Source of the DNA: Lysinibacillus sp. ZYM-1
GTDB lineage: Bacteria > Bacillota > Bacilli > Bacillales_A > Planococcaceae
Length of the DNA stretch: 64,000 nt
Assembly (NCBI RefSeq): GCF_001308875.1
Contig: NZ_KQ465109.1
Coordinates: 1-64,000, forward strand
Direction: 5' to 3'
Part shown: positions 16,851 through 27,174 of the stretch, in pieces
Position numbering within the stretch: the first letter of the stretch is position 1
How the letters are laid out: each line of letters opens with the position of its first letter
The notes under the pieces: model-generated
Databases searched by the model: none
Told to the model about the DNA's origin: nothing
What the model saw: the letters and a program-made list of their open reading frames with translations, nothing else
Program-made: the position numbers and the translations under genes

Positions 16851-19022
16851 ATGAAAATAGTAATTGCAGAAAAACCAGACCAGGCAGCCAAGTTAGCTGC
16901 TCCCTTTTCCTTTACTAAAAAGACAGGATATTTTGAAGTAAAAGCAAACTCATATTTTCCAAACGGAGCACTTATCACATGGGCAATCGGTCATCTATGT
17001 GAATTAAAAACGCCTGAAGAATATAATCCAACATGGAAAAAGTGGAAGTTAGAAACATTACCTATTATTCCAGATAGATTTGAATACAAAGTGTCTAAAT
17101 CAAAGTATAAACAGTTCAATATCATAAAAAATTTAGTAAAAAGACCAGACATACAAGAAATTATAATCGGGGGAGATGCAGGTCGTGAAGGTGAATTAAT
17201 TATTCGCACCATTCTAAGAGTATGTGGTGTAAATAAACCAATGAAACGATTATGGATATCATCCTTAACTGAAAACTCGGTAAAAAACGGGTTTTCAAAT
17301 TTGCTACCAGAAGCGAAAACAAAAGATATTTATTTTGAAGCACTAAGTCGTTCATGTGCAGATTGGTTAATCGGCATTAATACATCAAGATTATATACGG
17401 TCCTACTGAAGAAAAACGGTGTAAAAGATGTCTTTTCAATAGGGAGAGTTCAAACCCCTACCCTTGCATTAATTGTTAATAGAGAACATGAAATCTCGAA
17501 ATTTAAACCTGAACCTTTTTGGGAAGTCGAAGCAGCGTTTAATTTCGCAGGAAAAATTCTTAAAGCAAAATGGCACAAAAATAATATTTCAAGGGTTTCA
17601 GAGGAAAAACAAGCGGTGGCGATCGCGAATTTTTGTCTAAATAAAGAGGTGGAAATTACAAGCATAAATAAAGAAACAAAGGAATACGCCCCACCTCTGT
17701 TATTTAATCTATCAGCGTTACAGGCTACAGCAAATAAGTCTTATAAATTTTCACCACAAAAGACTCTTGATATTTTACAAAAACTTTATTTGAAAGGTTT
17801 AGTTTCATACCCAAGATCAGATTCGCAATTTTTGACAAGTGAAGAAGCCAAAACACTTCCAACTATATTAGACAATTTGAGTAAAATTGAAAGGTATAAA
17901 AACCTTCTTCCTGCCCCCAAAAACTCAATTATGAATAACAAAAGATATGTGAACGAGAAAAAAGTTACTGATCACCATGCGATTATCATGACCGAACAAT
18001 TACCTAACTTTGCAAAGCTCAGCATGGAAGAAGCGAATATTTACGATTTAGTAGCTAGGCAAATCATTGCAGCACATTATAACAATGCGATTTTCTCTTA
18101 CACAACGATTCATTCGCTTGTAGATAAACGGGCTGAGTTCATTTCTAAGGGAAAGGAACAACTAGAGGAAGGCTGGCGTAAAGTAATTTATCAGGCTAAA
18201 GATTCATCTGCTGACGTAGGAGAAATGCTTCCACTACTCCATGAAAATGAGCTTGGAATTGTTGTTCAAGCTAGCGTTAAAAACGGGGAAACACAACCAC
18301 CAAATCGATATTCAGAAGGTAATTTAATTACATTAATGAAAACAGCTGGTAAACATTTAGAGGATGCGGAATTAGAAAAGGTTTTGTCTAAAACAGAAGG
18401 ATTAGGAACTGAAGCAACACGCGCTGGCATTATTGGTACACTAAAAGATCGAAACTATATTGAAATAAAGAAAAATCAAGTATTTGCAACAACTAAAGGG
18501 ATGCTCCTAATTGAGGCATTAGGAGAAAGCATATTAACTTCCCCATCGATGACTGCAAAATGGGAGCAACGGCTATCTGCAATCGGTGAAGGCAATGCTT
18601 CTCCTCAAGCATTTATGGAACAAGTCAAAAAGCTTACCTATAAATTGATTACAGATGCCAATGACCGCGAACAAATGTGGGCATTCGACCAAAAAGAAGT
18701 TGAAGAAATTAGTGCCAATAACCCCTATCATAAAAAATATAAAAAGGAAAAAACGGCTGTAGGAAATTGTATTCTTTGCAATGGCTCCATCATAGATCAT
18801 GGAACTTTTTATGGGTGCTCAAATTATAAGGCGGCAAACTGTAAATTTTCTGTTTCAAAGAAAATACTAAGTAAAACCATTTCACAAGCGAATATGAGAA
18901 AGCTACTAGCCACTGGTGAAACAGGTATAATTAAAGGGTTCAAAAAAGGCCAAAAGACTTTCAATGCTCATTTAATTTGGGATGAAAAAGATCATAAGGT
19001 TAATTTTAAATTTCCTCAGTAA
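16851..19022 (+). CDS. topB: DNA topoisomerase III
   Basis: A 723-residue type IA topoisomerase that relaxes and decatenates DNA through a 5'-phosphotyrosine. The Toprim domain covers about 1-140 (MKIVIAEKP, then GGDAGREGELI). The active-site Tyr lies in LVSYPRSDSQFL (about residue 320), and KTEGLGTEATRAGI follows. The C-terminus has a zinc-ribbon-like segment with CILCNGSIIDHGTFYGCSNY. Length agrees with B. subtilis TopB (about 727). Translation starts 6-8 bases after AGGAGA. A strong terminator follows, so it is a single-gene unit. Confidence 0.95.
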   Translation: MKIVIAEKPDQAAKLAAPFSFTKKTGYFEVKANSYFPNGALITWAIGHLCELKTPEEYNPTWKKWKLETLPIIPDRFEYKVSKSKYKQFNIIKNLVKRPDIQEIIIGGDAGREGELIIRTILRVCGVNKPMKRLWISSLTENSVKNGFSNLLPEAKTKDIYFEALSRSCADWLIGINTSRLYTVLLKKNGVKDVFSIGRVQTPTLALIVNREHEISKFKPEPFWEVEAAFNFAGKILKAKWHKNNISRVSEEKQAVAIANFCLNKEVEITSINKETKEYAPPLLFNLSALQATANKSYKFSPQKTLDILQKLYLKGLVSYPRSDSQFLTSEEAKTLPTILDNLSKIERYKNLLPAPKNSIMNNKRYVNEKKVTDHHAIIMTEQLPNFAKLSMEEANIYDLVARQIIAAHYNNAIFSYTTIHSLVDKRAEFISKGKEQLEEGWRKVIYQAKDSSADVGEMLPLLHENELGIVVQASVKNGETQPPNRYSEGNLITLMKTAGKHLEDAELEKVLSKTEGLGTEATRAGIIGTLKDRNYIEIKKNQVFATTKGMLLIEALGESILTSPSMTAKWEQRLSAIGEGNASPQAFMEQVKKLTYKLITDANDREQMWAFDQKEVEEISANNPYHKKYKKEKTAVGNCILCNGSIIDHGTFYGCSNYKAANCKFSVSKKILSKTISQANMRKLLATGETGIIKGFKKGQKTFNAHLIWDEKDHKVNFKFPQ

Positions 19023-19077
19023 CAAACAATCATCATGATTTATGATTGAGTTAAAACATTCAATGTTAGACCTTCAA

Positions 19078-19122
19078 AGGGCGATACACATTAGACATGA
19101 CTAATATGTATCGCCCTTTTTT
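19078..19122 (+). terminator. Terminator of topB
   Basis: A stem of about 16 base pairs (AGGGCGATACA... with ...TGTATCGCCCT) is followed by six T. Confidence 0.92.
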
Positions 19123-19200
19123 ATCGCCGTCCCACATGGAGGACAAAAATAATTGGTGTGGAGTGTGCCCTTTAGATTGTTTTCAGCACATTAGTATCCT

Positions 19201-19386
19201 TCATAAGAAATACTGTAAAGCATTGTTTCCGGAGGTAATTAACGCTAACAAACCTGCTACCATGATCCATATCGCATATTGGTTCTCTTCTTGTTTCCTC
19301 TTGCCTACCCAAATTAATATAAAGCTGATGAATAATAAAATTACCCCTAATATCGCACCTGTAATAATCCCGATCATCATTCCCAA
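19201..19386 (-). CDS. Small two-helix membrane protein
   Basis: A 61-residue hydrophobic protein with two transmembrane helices separated by a basic loop (WVGKRKQEE). The family is unknown. The start is probably TTG at 19386, because GGAGG lies nine bases upstream of it while the ATGs at 19380 and 19377 are 15 or more bases away. It is an isolated single gene. The region 19390-19590 holds nothing else I can support. Confidence 0.6.
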   Translation of the reverse strand: MGMMIGIITGAILGVILLFISFILIWVGKRKQEENQYAIWIMVAGLLALITSGNNALQYFL

Positions 19387-19590
19387 TTGCTGTCGCCTCC
19401 TTTTTTACACCTTGTCACAAACATCAATCATTGCTTTTTTCATCATTATTATCTTACCTAGACTATCCTTTTCATGTACTTTCATTGTAGATACCAATCA
19501 TCACTTTTTTCTTACTCATTTCTTACATATTTATTAAATTAAACTTCTCTTTATATACGTATATCGCAATGATTCGCTACCAAAATAAAT

Positions 19591-19631
19591 ACACCTTGAT
19601 AGTGAGATTAGTTCTCCAACTATCAAGGTGT
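19591..19631 (-). terminator. Hairpin downstream of the nucleoside operon
   Basis: A perfect 13-base-pair stem (19591-19603 with 19619-19631) has only a weak T-rich tail leftward. It is probably the end of the deoD-nupC transcript. Confidence 0.6.
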
Positions 19632-19761
19632 AGCTCGCCTTAAAACCTTTATTAATTTTATTTTTATAGTTCTTCAATAAATTCACTAAAAATCACCTTT
19701 CCATTAGCTATTAAATAAGTAATAGAAAGCATGATTCGATTCGTTCACTACCTATACCTAT

Positions 19762-20943
19762 TTAAAATACGATCCCAATTATGATAGCCGATAGAACACT
19801 TACTAGGGAAGCACCATATAACAATTTTAATCCAAAACGAGCAACCACATTTCCTTGCTTTTCATTTAAACCTTTAACTGCACCCACGATTGTACCAATG
19901 GACCCAAAGTTAGCAAATGATATAAGGAAAACAGATACAATTGCAGCTGTTCGCTCACTGAAACTATCTTGGATTTTAACAAAGTCCAACATGGCAACAA
20001 ATTCATTTGCCACAAGCTTTGTCGCCATAATACTACCAGCATTAACAGCTTCATGCCAAGGTACACCCATGACAAAGGCAATTGGTGCAAAGACATACCC
20101 TAAGAAGCCTTGGAACGAGATGCCGAATATACCACTAAATAGGCCATTAATTAGGGCGATCAAGCCAACAAAACCTACCAACATTACCCCAACTATGATG
20201 GCTACCTTAAAACCATCCATAATATATTCGCCTAGCATTTCAAAAAACGTTTGCTTTTCGCCTTCCTGCACCTCAATTATATCTTCCTCCGCTTTTACTT
20301 CATATGGATTAATGATGGAGGCAACAATAAAACCACCAAATAAGTTTAATATTAATGCGGCCACTACATACTTCGGTTCTAGCATTGTCATATAGGAGCC
20401 AACAATTGACATAGATACTGTTGACATCGCAGAAGCACATAGTGTATACAGACGGTGTTTCGGTAAAAATCCAATTTGGTTTTTGACCGAAATAAATACT
20501 TCATTTTGTCCCACTATTGCTGCTGCAACCGCATTATATGATTCTAGTTTACCCATCCCATTTATTTTACTTAGTACTAAACCAATATACTTGATAATAA
20601 ACGGAAGGATTTTATAATGTTGCAATATTCCGATTATTGCTGACATAAAAACAATTGGCATTAAAACGAAAAGAAAAAATGTATGTGCTCCCTCGTTCGC
20701 CATCCCACCGAATACAAAATTAGTACCTTCGTTGGCATATTCAAGTAATTTTGCAAAACTATCAGCAAAACCCTTAATTAAAAATTCCCCGATACCCGTT
20801 TTAAGTAAAAGAAATCCTAAAACAAGTTGGATAACAATCATCACAATGATCGGTCGATATTTAATCTTTTTCTTATTATTACTTGCAGCCCATGCTAACA
20901 ATAGAACTAGAATTAGACCTACTACAGAAATTAAATAATGCAT
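19762..20943 (-). CDS. nupC: Concentrative nucleoside transporter (NupC family)
   Basis: A 393-residue CNT-family symporter that imports nucleosides with protons or sodium. It has an N-terminal helical bundle, the core [12 protein letters not shown] motif (about residue 145-156) and the second half with [11 protein letters not shown] and [19 protein letters not shown]. Length equals B. subtilis NupC. Third gene of the deoD operon, 27 bases after the permease gene. Confidence 0.93.
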   Translation of the reverse strand: MHYLISVVGLILVLLLAWAASNNKKKIKYRPIIVMIVIQLVLGFLLLKTGIGEFLIKGFADSFAKLLEYANEGTNFVFGGMANEGAHTFFLFVLMPIVFMSAIIGILQHYKILPFIIKYIGLVLSKINGMGKLESYNAVAAAIVGQNEVFISVKNQIGFLPKHRLYTLCASAMSTVSMSIVGSYMTMLEPKYVVAALILNLFGGFIVASIINPYEVKAEEDIIEVQEGEKQTFFEMLGEYIMDGFKVAIIVGVMLVGFVGLIALINGLFSGIFGISFQGFLGYVFAPIAFVMGVPWHEAVNAGSIMATKLVANEFVAMLDFVKIQDSFSERTAAIVSVFLISFANFGSIGTIVGAVKGLNEKQGNVVARFGLKLLYGASLVSVLSAIIIGIVF

Positions 20944-20969
20944 CTTGTCTCCTCCATAAATATCAGTGT

Positions 20970-22265
20970 TTAAGATATGATCTTACTCGAAAGTTTTTCC
21001 TTCCATATTAATCCTTGTTCTAGAATAATAGCTAAAAGGCTCCCACATATTAATCCATTATTTAAAATAGCAATCACGACAGGAGATAACTGGATTGTGG
21101 CAGATGAAGGGATAAACATTAAACCAACACCAACTAAAAGGGATACGCCACTAACGACATATGTTCGTTCCTCGTGAGTAACCGTTTTCAATTCTTTCAT
21201 GGCGATTCCGACCATCTTGACAAAAATAACGAAGGTTACGGCATAGCCTATTGGTGCTGGAATACCCGCTAATATATGCATAAAAGGTGGTAGCAAGGAG
21301 ATACAGATAACGAAGCAACACCCAATTAAAAACGATCTGCGTTCCTTCATACCTGTTTGTTCAACATATCCTGCTGCTCCCGAGATTGGCACTGAACCGA
21401 TCGCACCCAAACCTCCACAAATTAGTTGTGTGATCCCTGACATAAATCCAGCACGCAAATAACGGTTTTCATCAATTGATTGTTTTTGTTTTACGACGGT
21501 CTCCATCAAACGGATTGATGCAATCGCATTAAATATTAACAACAGTGTTAATAAGAATGCTGTAGTGATGGTCCCACTGTCAAAGCTCGGCCATCCAAAT
21601 GGGAACAACTCTGGGAGCTTTACTAGTGTATCTACCTGTGAAATTACCGATGTCTGACAGAAAATCACAAATAATAACCAACCTATTACTATACTAATGA
21701 TGATTGAAAATTGTCGCAGCATAGCGTAGCGGCTGTTACCTAGCCAAAAGGTGATACAAATGACAATCGTACTAAGTAGAAATACTTTAACATTTACGGT
21801 TGCGTGGCTTGATGAAATACCCATCATCCCTTTCATAAAGGAGCCACTTAATTGAAAGATTAATAAAAGCAAATAGATAAATGTTATAGTCGGTGTAAAT
21901 AAACGAGCAATTTTATCCATTAGCTTAAGTGCTGACAGTAGGATAAATAAAATACCGCTTATCATCATTCCTCCACATAATGCTTGTAAAGCAGCAATGT
22001 GAGAGGTATATAATACCCCTACCAAACTTGCATAAATGGTAAAAATGCTCCACCATAAACCTGCTGGTCCTTCATGGATCGGTAATTTATGACCAATCAG
22101 CCCTTGTAAAAAACCAGCTATTCCTAAAGTAATAATTGTACTTTGGATCAGCCCAGACGTTTCAATGGGTGTTAGATTATATAAATCTGCGATAGCAATC
22201 GGTGCTGCAATTGCACCCGCAAGCATAAAAATCATCCACTGCAATCCAGACAATATAACCTTCAT
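20970..22265 (-). CDS. NCS2 family nucleobase permease (uracil/xanthine type)
   Basis: A 431-residue protein with about 12-14 transmembrane helices. It has the NCS2/NAT core: a family [21 protein letters not shown] segment (about residues 295-315) and the early [12 protein letters not shown]. The family moves uracil, xanthine, uric acid or guanine. Position between deoD, which frees bases from nucleosides, and nupC suggests purine base exchange or uptake. Specificity is not resolved. Confidence 0.85.
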   Translation of the reverse strand: MKVILSGLQWMIFMLAGAIAAPIAIADLYNLTPIETSGLIQSTIITLGIAGFLQGLIGHKLPIHEGPAGLWWSIFTIYASLVGVLYTSHIAALQALCGGMMISGILFILLSALKLMDKIARLFTPTITFIYLLLLIFQLSGSFMKGMMGISSSHATVNVKVFLLSTIVICITFWLGNSRYAMLRQFSIIISIVIGWLLFVIFCQTSVISQVDTLVKLPELFPFGWPSFDSGTITTAFLLTLLLIFNAIASIRLMETVVKQKQSIDENRYLRAGFMSGITQLICGGLGAIGSVPISGAAGYVEQTGMKERRSFLIGCCFVICISLLPPFMHILAGIPAPIGYAVTFVIFVKMVGIAMKELKTVTHEERTYVVSGVSLLVGVGLMFIPSSATIQLSPVVIAILNNGLICGSLLAIILEQGLIWKEKLSSKIIS

Positions 22266-22297
22266 TTCTTTCTTCCTCTTTCCTTACGATTACTATT

Positions 22298-23008
22298 TCA
22301 TGACTCATCGATGATTGTATGAAGAGCAATTTCCACCATTTCATAAAAGGACTTTTCACTTTCCTCGTGCGATAAGCTTTCATTCGTTAATAACTGACTA
22401 CCTACCGTCAAAATAGATAATGCCTGGACACCATATTTAGCAGCTAGGGTATAGAGGGATGTACTTTCCATTTCTACACCTAACACACCGAATTCCATAA
22501 ACTTGTGTAGCCTGTCTAATGTTTCACGGTAGAATTCATCAGAATTATAAATGTTGCCAACAAAGACATTTACTTTTTTGTCTTGTGCATTTTGATACGC
22601 CTTCATTAACAAGGAAAAATCTGCAGTTGGTGCATAATTATTGCCGTAGAATATTTTCTCCGTCAGATTACTATCTGAGGACACTGCTTGGGCTAATATA
22701 ATATCGCGGATATGAATGTCCTTTTGCATCGCACCACATGTTCCGATACGAACCAATTTCTTCACGCCATAATCGTTTACCAATTCAGTACCATATATAC
22801 TCATCGATGGATTCCCCATCCCAGTCCCCTGAACTGAAATCGGCACACCTTTGTACATACCTGTGTAACCATACATCCCTCTTACTTCGTTATAACAATA
22901 TGCCTTCTCTAAAAAATGCTCTGCGACAAATCTTGCACGCAAAGGATCTCCAGGAAGCAACACTCGTTCAGCTATTTCTCCCTTTTTTGCACCTAAATGC
23001 CTACTCAT
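22298..23008 (-). CDS. deoD: Purine-nucleoside phosphorylase
   Basis: A 236-residue hexameric PNP of the DeoD type, which splits purine (deoxy)nucleosides with phosphate. Seen motifs: the N-terminal LPGDPLRARFVAE, GMGNPSMSIYGTEL, RIGTCGAMQ, and GVLGVEMESTSLY near residue 180. The usual Asp of the SD(x)L catalytic region is less clear (TVGSQLLTNE). First gene of the nucleoside operon, with GGAGGG eight bases before the ATG and a cre-like site in the leader. Confidence 0.92.
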   Translation of the reverse strand: MSRHLGAKKGEIAERVLLPGDPLRARFVAEHFLEKAYCYNEVRGMYGYTGMYKGVPISVQGTGMGNPSMSIYGTELVNDYGVKKLVRIGTCGAMQKDIHIRDIILAQAVSSDSNLTEKIFYGNNYAPTADFSLLMKAYQNAQDKKVNVFVGNIYNSDEFYRETLDRLHKFMEFGVLGVEMESTSLYTLAAKYGVQALSILTVGSQLLTNESLSHEESEKSFYEMVEIALHTIIDES

Positions 23009-23044
23009 CTCTATCCCTCCAACTATTTATCTCAAATTCATTAA

Positions 23045-23058
23045 GGTAAACGTTTTCA
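23045..23058 (-). promoter_or_regulatory. Catabolite-responsive element (cre) candidate before deoD
   Basis: Leftward TGAAAACGTTTACC matches the CcpA cre consensus TGNAARCGNWWWCA at all but the last base. It is about 40 bases upstream of the deoD ATG, a typical roadblock position for glucose repression of nucleoside catabolism. Confidence 0.6.
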
Positions 23059-23067
23059 TTTGCCATT

Positions 23068-23148
23068 AAAAAAACTCATAGCCATTTCGAAACCAATTTC
23101 TCTTAAAAGAAATCCGTTCAGAAACTACTATGAGTATAAGATTTTTTT
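23068..23148. terminator. Two-tier hairpin between the Mga-like gene and deoD
   Basis: The outer stem ACTCATAG/CTATGAGT (23074-23081 with 23128-23135) encloses the inner stem ATTTCT/AGAAAT (23096-23101 with 23108-23113). Seven T follow on each strand. It ends the regulator transcript and might also attenuate deoD if that promoter lies upstream. Confidence 0.65.
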
Positions 23149-23203
23149 ATCATGACAAACTAGACCAGATTGTTACGTAGCGTACGGGAAATAATTGACC
23201 AAA

Positions 23204-24640
23204 TTACTGAAGCAATTCTTGACGTATATTTTCTAAATCTCTTTTAGAAGGGATCGTTGAAATAATAACAACTGGCACTGTCGTTAAGGCAACAGGAAAA
23301 TTACTTATGACAAAATCAATGTGATGCTGCTGCACCATTTCATCGGTTAGCCCCTTCATAATGGAAGTATTAATAATTAACTGATCCCCAATTTCGTTCT
23401 TTATCAAATTAGCTACGTAATGGCGGATAGAAAACTCCTCTCCAATGACCAAGAAGGCTCTTTTACTTTTATAACGGAGCCCTGAACGAACAAGTAAGGT
23501 GAGTTTGGTTAAATGAAAGTCATTATACAGCACAGAAGGGTATACTATTTGCCACTGTTGCATACTATTCTGCATATCTTGATAAATCTGTTGACATTCC
23601 ATTTGAACATAGCTGGTTAAATTACTTTTTGATATCGTCATCCATTCAGGGATCCCATTATCGATTAAAAGCTTGTCCAAGAATTCATATACTTCCAAGA
23701 TAAAACGCTCTTGCATATCTAGATTGGGGTAAACCTTTGCCAATATGGTTAATAACTCCTGCGCCATTCGATCTACTTCTTTATTCTTGTATAACTCAAT
23801 TTCTTTCATTGGTGTCATGTCTGAACCTTCATAATAATGATATTGACTTAGGCTAAATAGGGATTGCATGAAATACCATTCACTTTTTGGTAATTCAATA
23901 GAAAATCTTTCTTCCAATGCCTGCGCTAAGGCTTTTACTGGCAAATAAAAAAGACCGTTTTCCCAAATGTAATCACCCTCAGTAATTTTTACATAATTCC
24001 CGTTTCTCACTCTTTCAAGTACAATTGCTACTAAAAAGGATAATTTCCTTTTGGCATTGATAAAATAAACAATGTTTTGCTCGTCCTCTATATTTGTGAT
24101 TAATTGACTGATAAAATCCAAGTCACTATTCGCAAATGGCCATCCTGTAAACTCGTAGGCATCACCATATAACTTCCAATAAAAATATCGAATATTCAAT
24201 TCATTTCCCTTTAATGCTGGCGTTGAGTATGAAATTCGCAGTTTATATGGCTTCAGATCATGATTATTTAATTGCATAATCAATTTTTTCAAAGTTGAGG
24301 TGCTCATAAACATGGCTTCCGCAAGCCCCTCCATTGAGAATTGATTTCCATTTGTAAACAATAAATTCATTAGTCGATAGTAGATGGTTTGCCTGAACAT
24401 GCTAGAAACCACTTCACTAACTGTTGTACTTCGACCGTCGCGTTGTAGAAAGATTCCCTTTCCTCTAGAAACTTCAATAGTCATTGCTGATGGCAATTGC
24501 CTATTGATTTCCTCAACTAGCTTACGTATGGTTTTATCTGAAATATGTAAACTTTTTTCAACCTCCGCTAAGGTAAACCATCTTTGTTCAGAATCCAGCA
24601 GAATTAATAAATGACTAGCTAATTTGAATTCCTTATCCAC
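23204..24640 (-). CDS. Mga/PRD-type transcriptional regulator
   Basis: A 478-residue regulator with an N-terminal HTH_11-like domain (about 10-60), an Mga-type helix-turn-helix (about 80-160, FSMEGLAEAMFMSTSTLKKL), a helical PRD-like middle (about 180-380) and a C-terminal EIIB-like domain (FLVIGEEFSIRHYVANLI) without the phosphorylatable Cys. Such proteins usually respond to PTS phosphorylation. I start at GTG 24640, which follows AAAGGGTGAG; the ATG at 24658 has no binding site. It lies directly upstream of deoD on the same strand and is the obvious candidate to control that operon. Confidence 0.8.
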   Translation of the reverse strand: MDKEFKLASHLLILLDSEQRWFTLAEVEKSLHISDKTIRKLVEEINRQLPSAMTIEVSRGKGIFLQRDGRSTTVSEVVSSMFRQTIYYRLMNLLFTNGNQFSMEGLAEAMFMSTSTLKKLIMQLNNHDLKPYKLRISYSTPALKGNELNIRYFYWKLYGDAYEFTGWPFANSDLDFISQLITNIEDEQNIVYFINAKRKLSFLVAIVLERVRNGNYVKITEGDYIWENGLFYLPVKALAQALEERFSIELPKSEWYFMQSLFSLSQYHYYEGSDMTPMKEIELYKNKEVDRMAQELLTILAKVYPNLDMQERFILEVYEFLDKLLIDNGIPEWMTISKSNLTSYVQMECQQIYQDMQNSMQQWQIVYPSVLYNDFHLTKLTLLVRSGLRYKSKRAFLVIGEEFSIRHYVANLIKNEIGDQLIINTSIMKGLTDEMVQQHHIDFVISNFPVALTTVPVVIISTIPSKRDLENIRQELLQ

Positions 24641-24664
24641 GTTCTCACCCTTTTCCATATTTCA

Positions 24665-24699
24665 CAAAAAAGGAACATACACATCTATATGTATGTCCC
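24665..24699 (-). terminator. Terminator of the GH3 gene
   Basis: A nine-base-pair imperfect stem (24672-24680 with 24691-24699) is followed leftward by six or more T, just after the GH3 stop codon. Confidence 0.75.
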
Positions 24700-24705
24700 T
24701 TCCTC

Positions 24706-26403
24706 TTATTTCATATACGTATTCAATACATTGTCGATATGAGCATTCAACTTGTTAAGATCAACTGCCTGTACGGGTTGATTAACAAGCTGATATTTTT
24801 GTTTCAGCTGAATGATTCTACGGACACTATCATTAATTTGTTTCTCAGTTATTTCTCCATTCTTTACGGCTGCCTTTAATGCATCTATAGCCGATGTGAC
24901 ATTGGAGAACTCATGAGCGATTAAAATAATATCATTACCCGCCTTCACAGAATCTACAGCAGCTTGCCCGATATTAAAATGATTCGTGATGGCTTTCATC
25001 GTCATATCATCAGTCATGACAACTCCATCGAAGCCAAGCTGATTTCTTAGGATCCCTGTAATGATTTCCTTCGACATCGATGAAGGATATTGTTGATCAA
25101 TTTTTGGCAATAATATATGGCCAACCATGACCACATCCACACCCTTGTCAATGGCCGCTTTAAATGGAATGAGCTCCAGCTGTTTTAAATCATCCAGACT
25201 TTTTGACACCTTAGGCAGCTCCAAATGAGAATCCACTGATGTGTCACCATGGCCAGGGAAATGCTTGATGACAGGAATCACCTGTTGACTTTCTAACCCT
25301 TTCATCGTCTGAATCCCTAATTGGCTAACGATATCAGTATTACTAGAAAATGAACGATCACCAATAATTGGATTGTTCGGATTGCTGTTGACATCCATGA
25401 CAGGCGCAAAGTCTAGATTGAAGCCAAATGCCTTTAATTGTTCCCCTAGTAATTGACCAATTTCAAAGGAGAACTGTGCTTGATTGATATCCCCAATCTT
25501 TTGGTTCGTTGGGAAATTTTTTAAAGGTCCTGGTAATCTGACTACTTTTCCTCCCTCTTGGTCAGTTCCCATGAAAAGTGGAAGGCGATTCGTAACATTG
25601 GCCGCCATTAAATCATTCATCAGTGATACTGTTTGCTGTGGTGTTTCAAGATTATTGGCATAAAGTATTAGTCCTCCAACCTTGTAATCACGAATCAAAC
25701 TCGTAGTCTCCTGTTGGAGCGATGTGCCTGAAACACCTGCAAACATCATTTGACCAAGTTTTTCATCCAATGTCATTTGACTGATCATCTCTGTTATTTC
25801 ATCTGTTAATTCTGTATAGACGGAAATGTGATGAACAGTAGGATTGGCATCATTGTCACTCGGTTTTGGCAAGATCCACTTTAGTTGATAGGTCGAATTG
25901 ACTTGATAGACCAGAATGATTTGATCAGTCGTTGGATCCTGATAATAGCGGACCTGATCAGGTTCTCCCATAATATTTTTTATATCTGCTAAATGAATTT
26001 TCCTTACATTTGCTTTAAAAGAACGGATATCGAAAGCTTTCGTCCCTTGAAAGCCGATCGTTACCTCTTGTTGAAGAAAATCTTCGTACTGGCCATTAGC
26101 ACTCTCCACTACTTCCTGAGGATCTCCCCATTGTTGATGCACCGAACGGCTATCTACCTCCCCAGCAATAAAGGGCACATCAGGTACTTTCCCTTCTCGT
26201 GCTAGGTCGACAATGTCTTGAATCAACATGTTACGATTTTTTGTCTCACCCTCAGTAGCTGAATCGCTATGCTCTTGGACTGGGGTTGACTCAGAATTTC
26301 TAGTCGATTGTGTGGCTGGCCTCATCTTCATACCGATAAAAAAAGCAAAACCCATTAAAATCAGCACAAGAAACAGGAGCAAGCCACGTCTTCTTTTATG
26401 CAT
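24706..26403 (-). CDS. nagZ: Membrane-anchored DUF4309 - glycoside hydrolase family 3 protein
   Basis: A 565-residue exported protein: a basic start and one hydrophobic anchor (about residues 5-24), a linker, a DUF4309 (YjgB-like) domain (about 55-205), and a GH3 beta-N-acetylhexosaminidase domain (about 210-545). The NagZ His-Asp dyad motif KHFPGHGDTSVDSH and the nucleophile region VVMTDDMTMKAI are both present. NagZ trims GlcNAc from muropeptides in cell-wall recycling. The extra DUF4309 is unusual next to B. subtilis NagZ, which has a different extra domain. It stands alone between the regulator and a divergent small gene. Confidence 0.85.
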   Translation of the reverse strand: MHKRRRGLLLFLVLILMGFAFFIGMKMRPATQSTRNSESTPVQEHSDSATEGETKNRNMLIQDIVDLAREGKVPDVPFIAGEVDSRSVHQQWGDPQEVVESANGQYEDFLQQEVTIGFQGTKAFDIRSFKANVRKIHLADIKNIMGEPDQVRYYQDPTTDQIILVYQVNSTYQLKWILPKPSDNDANPTVHHISVYTELTDEITEMISQMTLDEKLGQMMFAGVSGTSLQQETTSLIRDYKVGGLILYANNLETPQQTVSLMNDLMAANVTNRLPLFMGTDQEGGKVVRLPGPLKNFPTNQKIGDINQAQFSFEIGQLLGEQLKAFGFNLDFAPVMDVNSNPNNPIIGDRSFSSNTDIVSQLGIQTMKGLESQQVIPVIKHFPGHGDTSVDSHLELPKVSKSLDDLKQLELIPFKAAIDKGVDVVMVGHILLPKIDQQYPSSMSKEIITGILRNQLGFDGVVMTDDMTMKAITNHFNIGQAAVDSVKAGNDIILIAHEFSNVTSAIDALKAAVKNGEITEKQINDSVRRIIQLKQKYQLVNQPVQAVDLNKLNAHIDNVLNTYMK

Positions 26404-26593
26404 GAAAAAACCTCCTCAAACCAACCCTAAGTGGTAACATATAATTCTACCAGCTAACGTTATCATAACTAACGAATGAATTCAAAACATGTGAAACCAA
26501 CAGAATCGATTCACTCTTAAGAAAATATTATCGTAAGCTAGCAAAAATGCAAAAAAAGATGTTAAAATATTCTCATAAAGGGGGATGCAAAGT

Positions 26594-26989
26594 ATGGGGA
26601 AATTAAGTAAAAGGAATATACTGTGGATTATACCAATCGGTATTTTAGGGGTGTTTTGGTACTTTTATGGTCCACAAAAGGATATTACAGACAATGAATA
26701 TATTACATATGTAAAAAACTATTCTTATGAAAATAGTACAAAAACATTAGAAAATGGCTTTGCGGCTGCTTGCGAAAATCCCTATTGGGTTTATTTTGAA
26801 ACACAAAAAGGACAGGATGTAGTAGAGTTCAAGGGAGATTGCTCCGTTGACAATGCAGTAACAAAAGTTAATGTGCAATTCCTTGTTGACAACGCCATCA
26901 CAAGTGTTACAAATGGTGCGATGCTAGTGGATAGTAAAATGCAGGAAGAAACGGATCGCGATCAATTTTTACTGGCTTTAGTCAAATAA
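26594..26989 (+). CDS. Small membrane-anchored protein of unknown function
   Basis: A 131-residue protein with an N-terminal anchor (about residues 9-25, WIIPIGILGVFWYFYGP) and an extracytoplasmic part with two cysteines (AACENP and GDCSVD) that could form a disulfide. No family recognised. I start at ATG 26594, eight bases after AAGGGGG; the ATG at 26585 overlaps the binding site. It is divergent from the GH3 gene and followed by a hairpin. Confidence 0.65.
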   Translation: MGKLSKRNILWIIPIGILGVFWYFYGPQKDITDNEYITYVKNYSYENSTKTLENGFAAACENPYWVYFETQKGQDVVEFKGDCSVDNAVTKVNVQFLVDNAITSVTNGAMLVDSKMQEETDRDQFLLALVK

Positions 26990-26996
26990 ACAGTGC

Positions 26997-27029
26997 ACAC
27001 CCTCATAACTTGAGCTATGAGGGTGTTTA
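26997..27029 (+). terminator. Terminator after the small anchored protein
   Basis: An eleven-base-pair perfect stem ACACCCTCATA/TATGAGGGTGT, with a short T run. Confidence 0.7.
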
Positions 27030-27174
27030 GATGAGAAGATTGTGACAAAAAAAGCCTTTGATTGATAGACCATTTTTTTGTTAATAGCTTTACTCCATTA
27101 ATGATGGTGATATCGCTAGCGTGATGGATGACATTAAAAACCCATGCACTCAAAAATAGGCATGGGTTGAGCTA

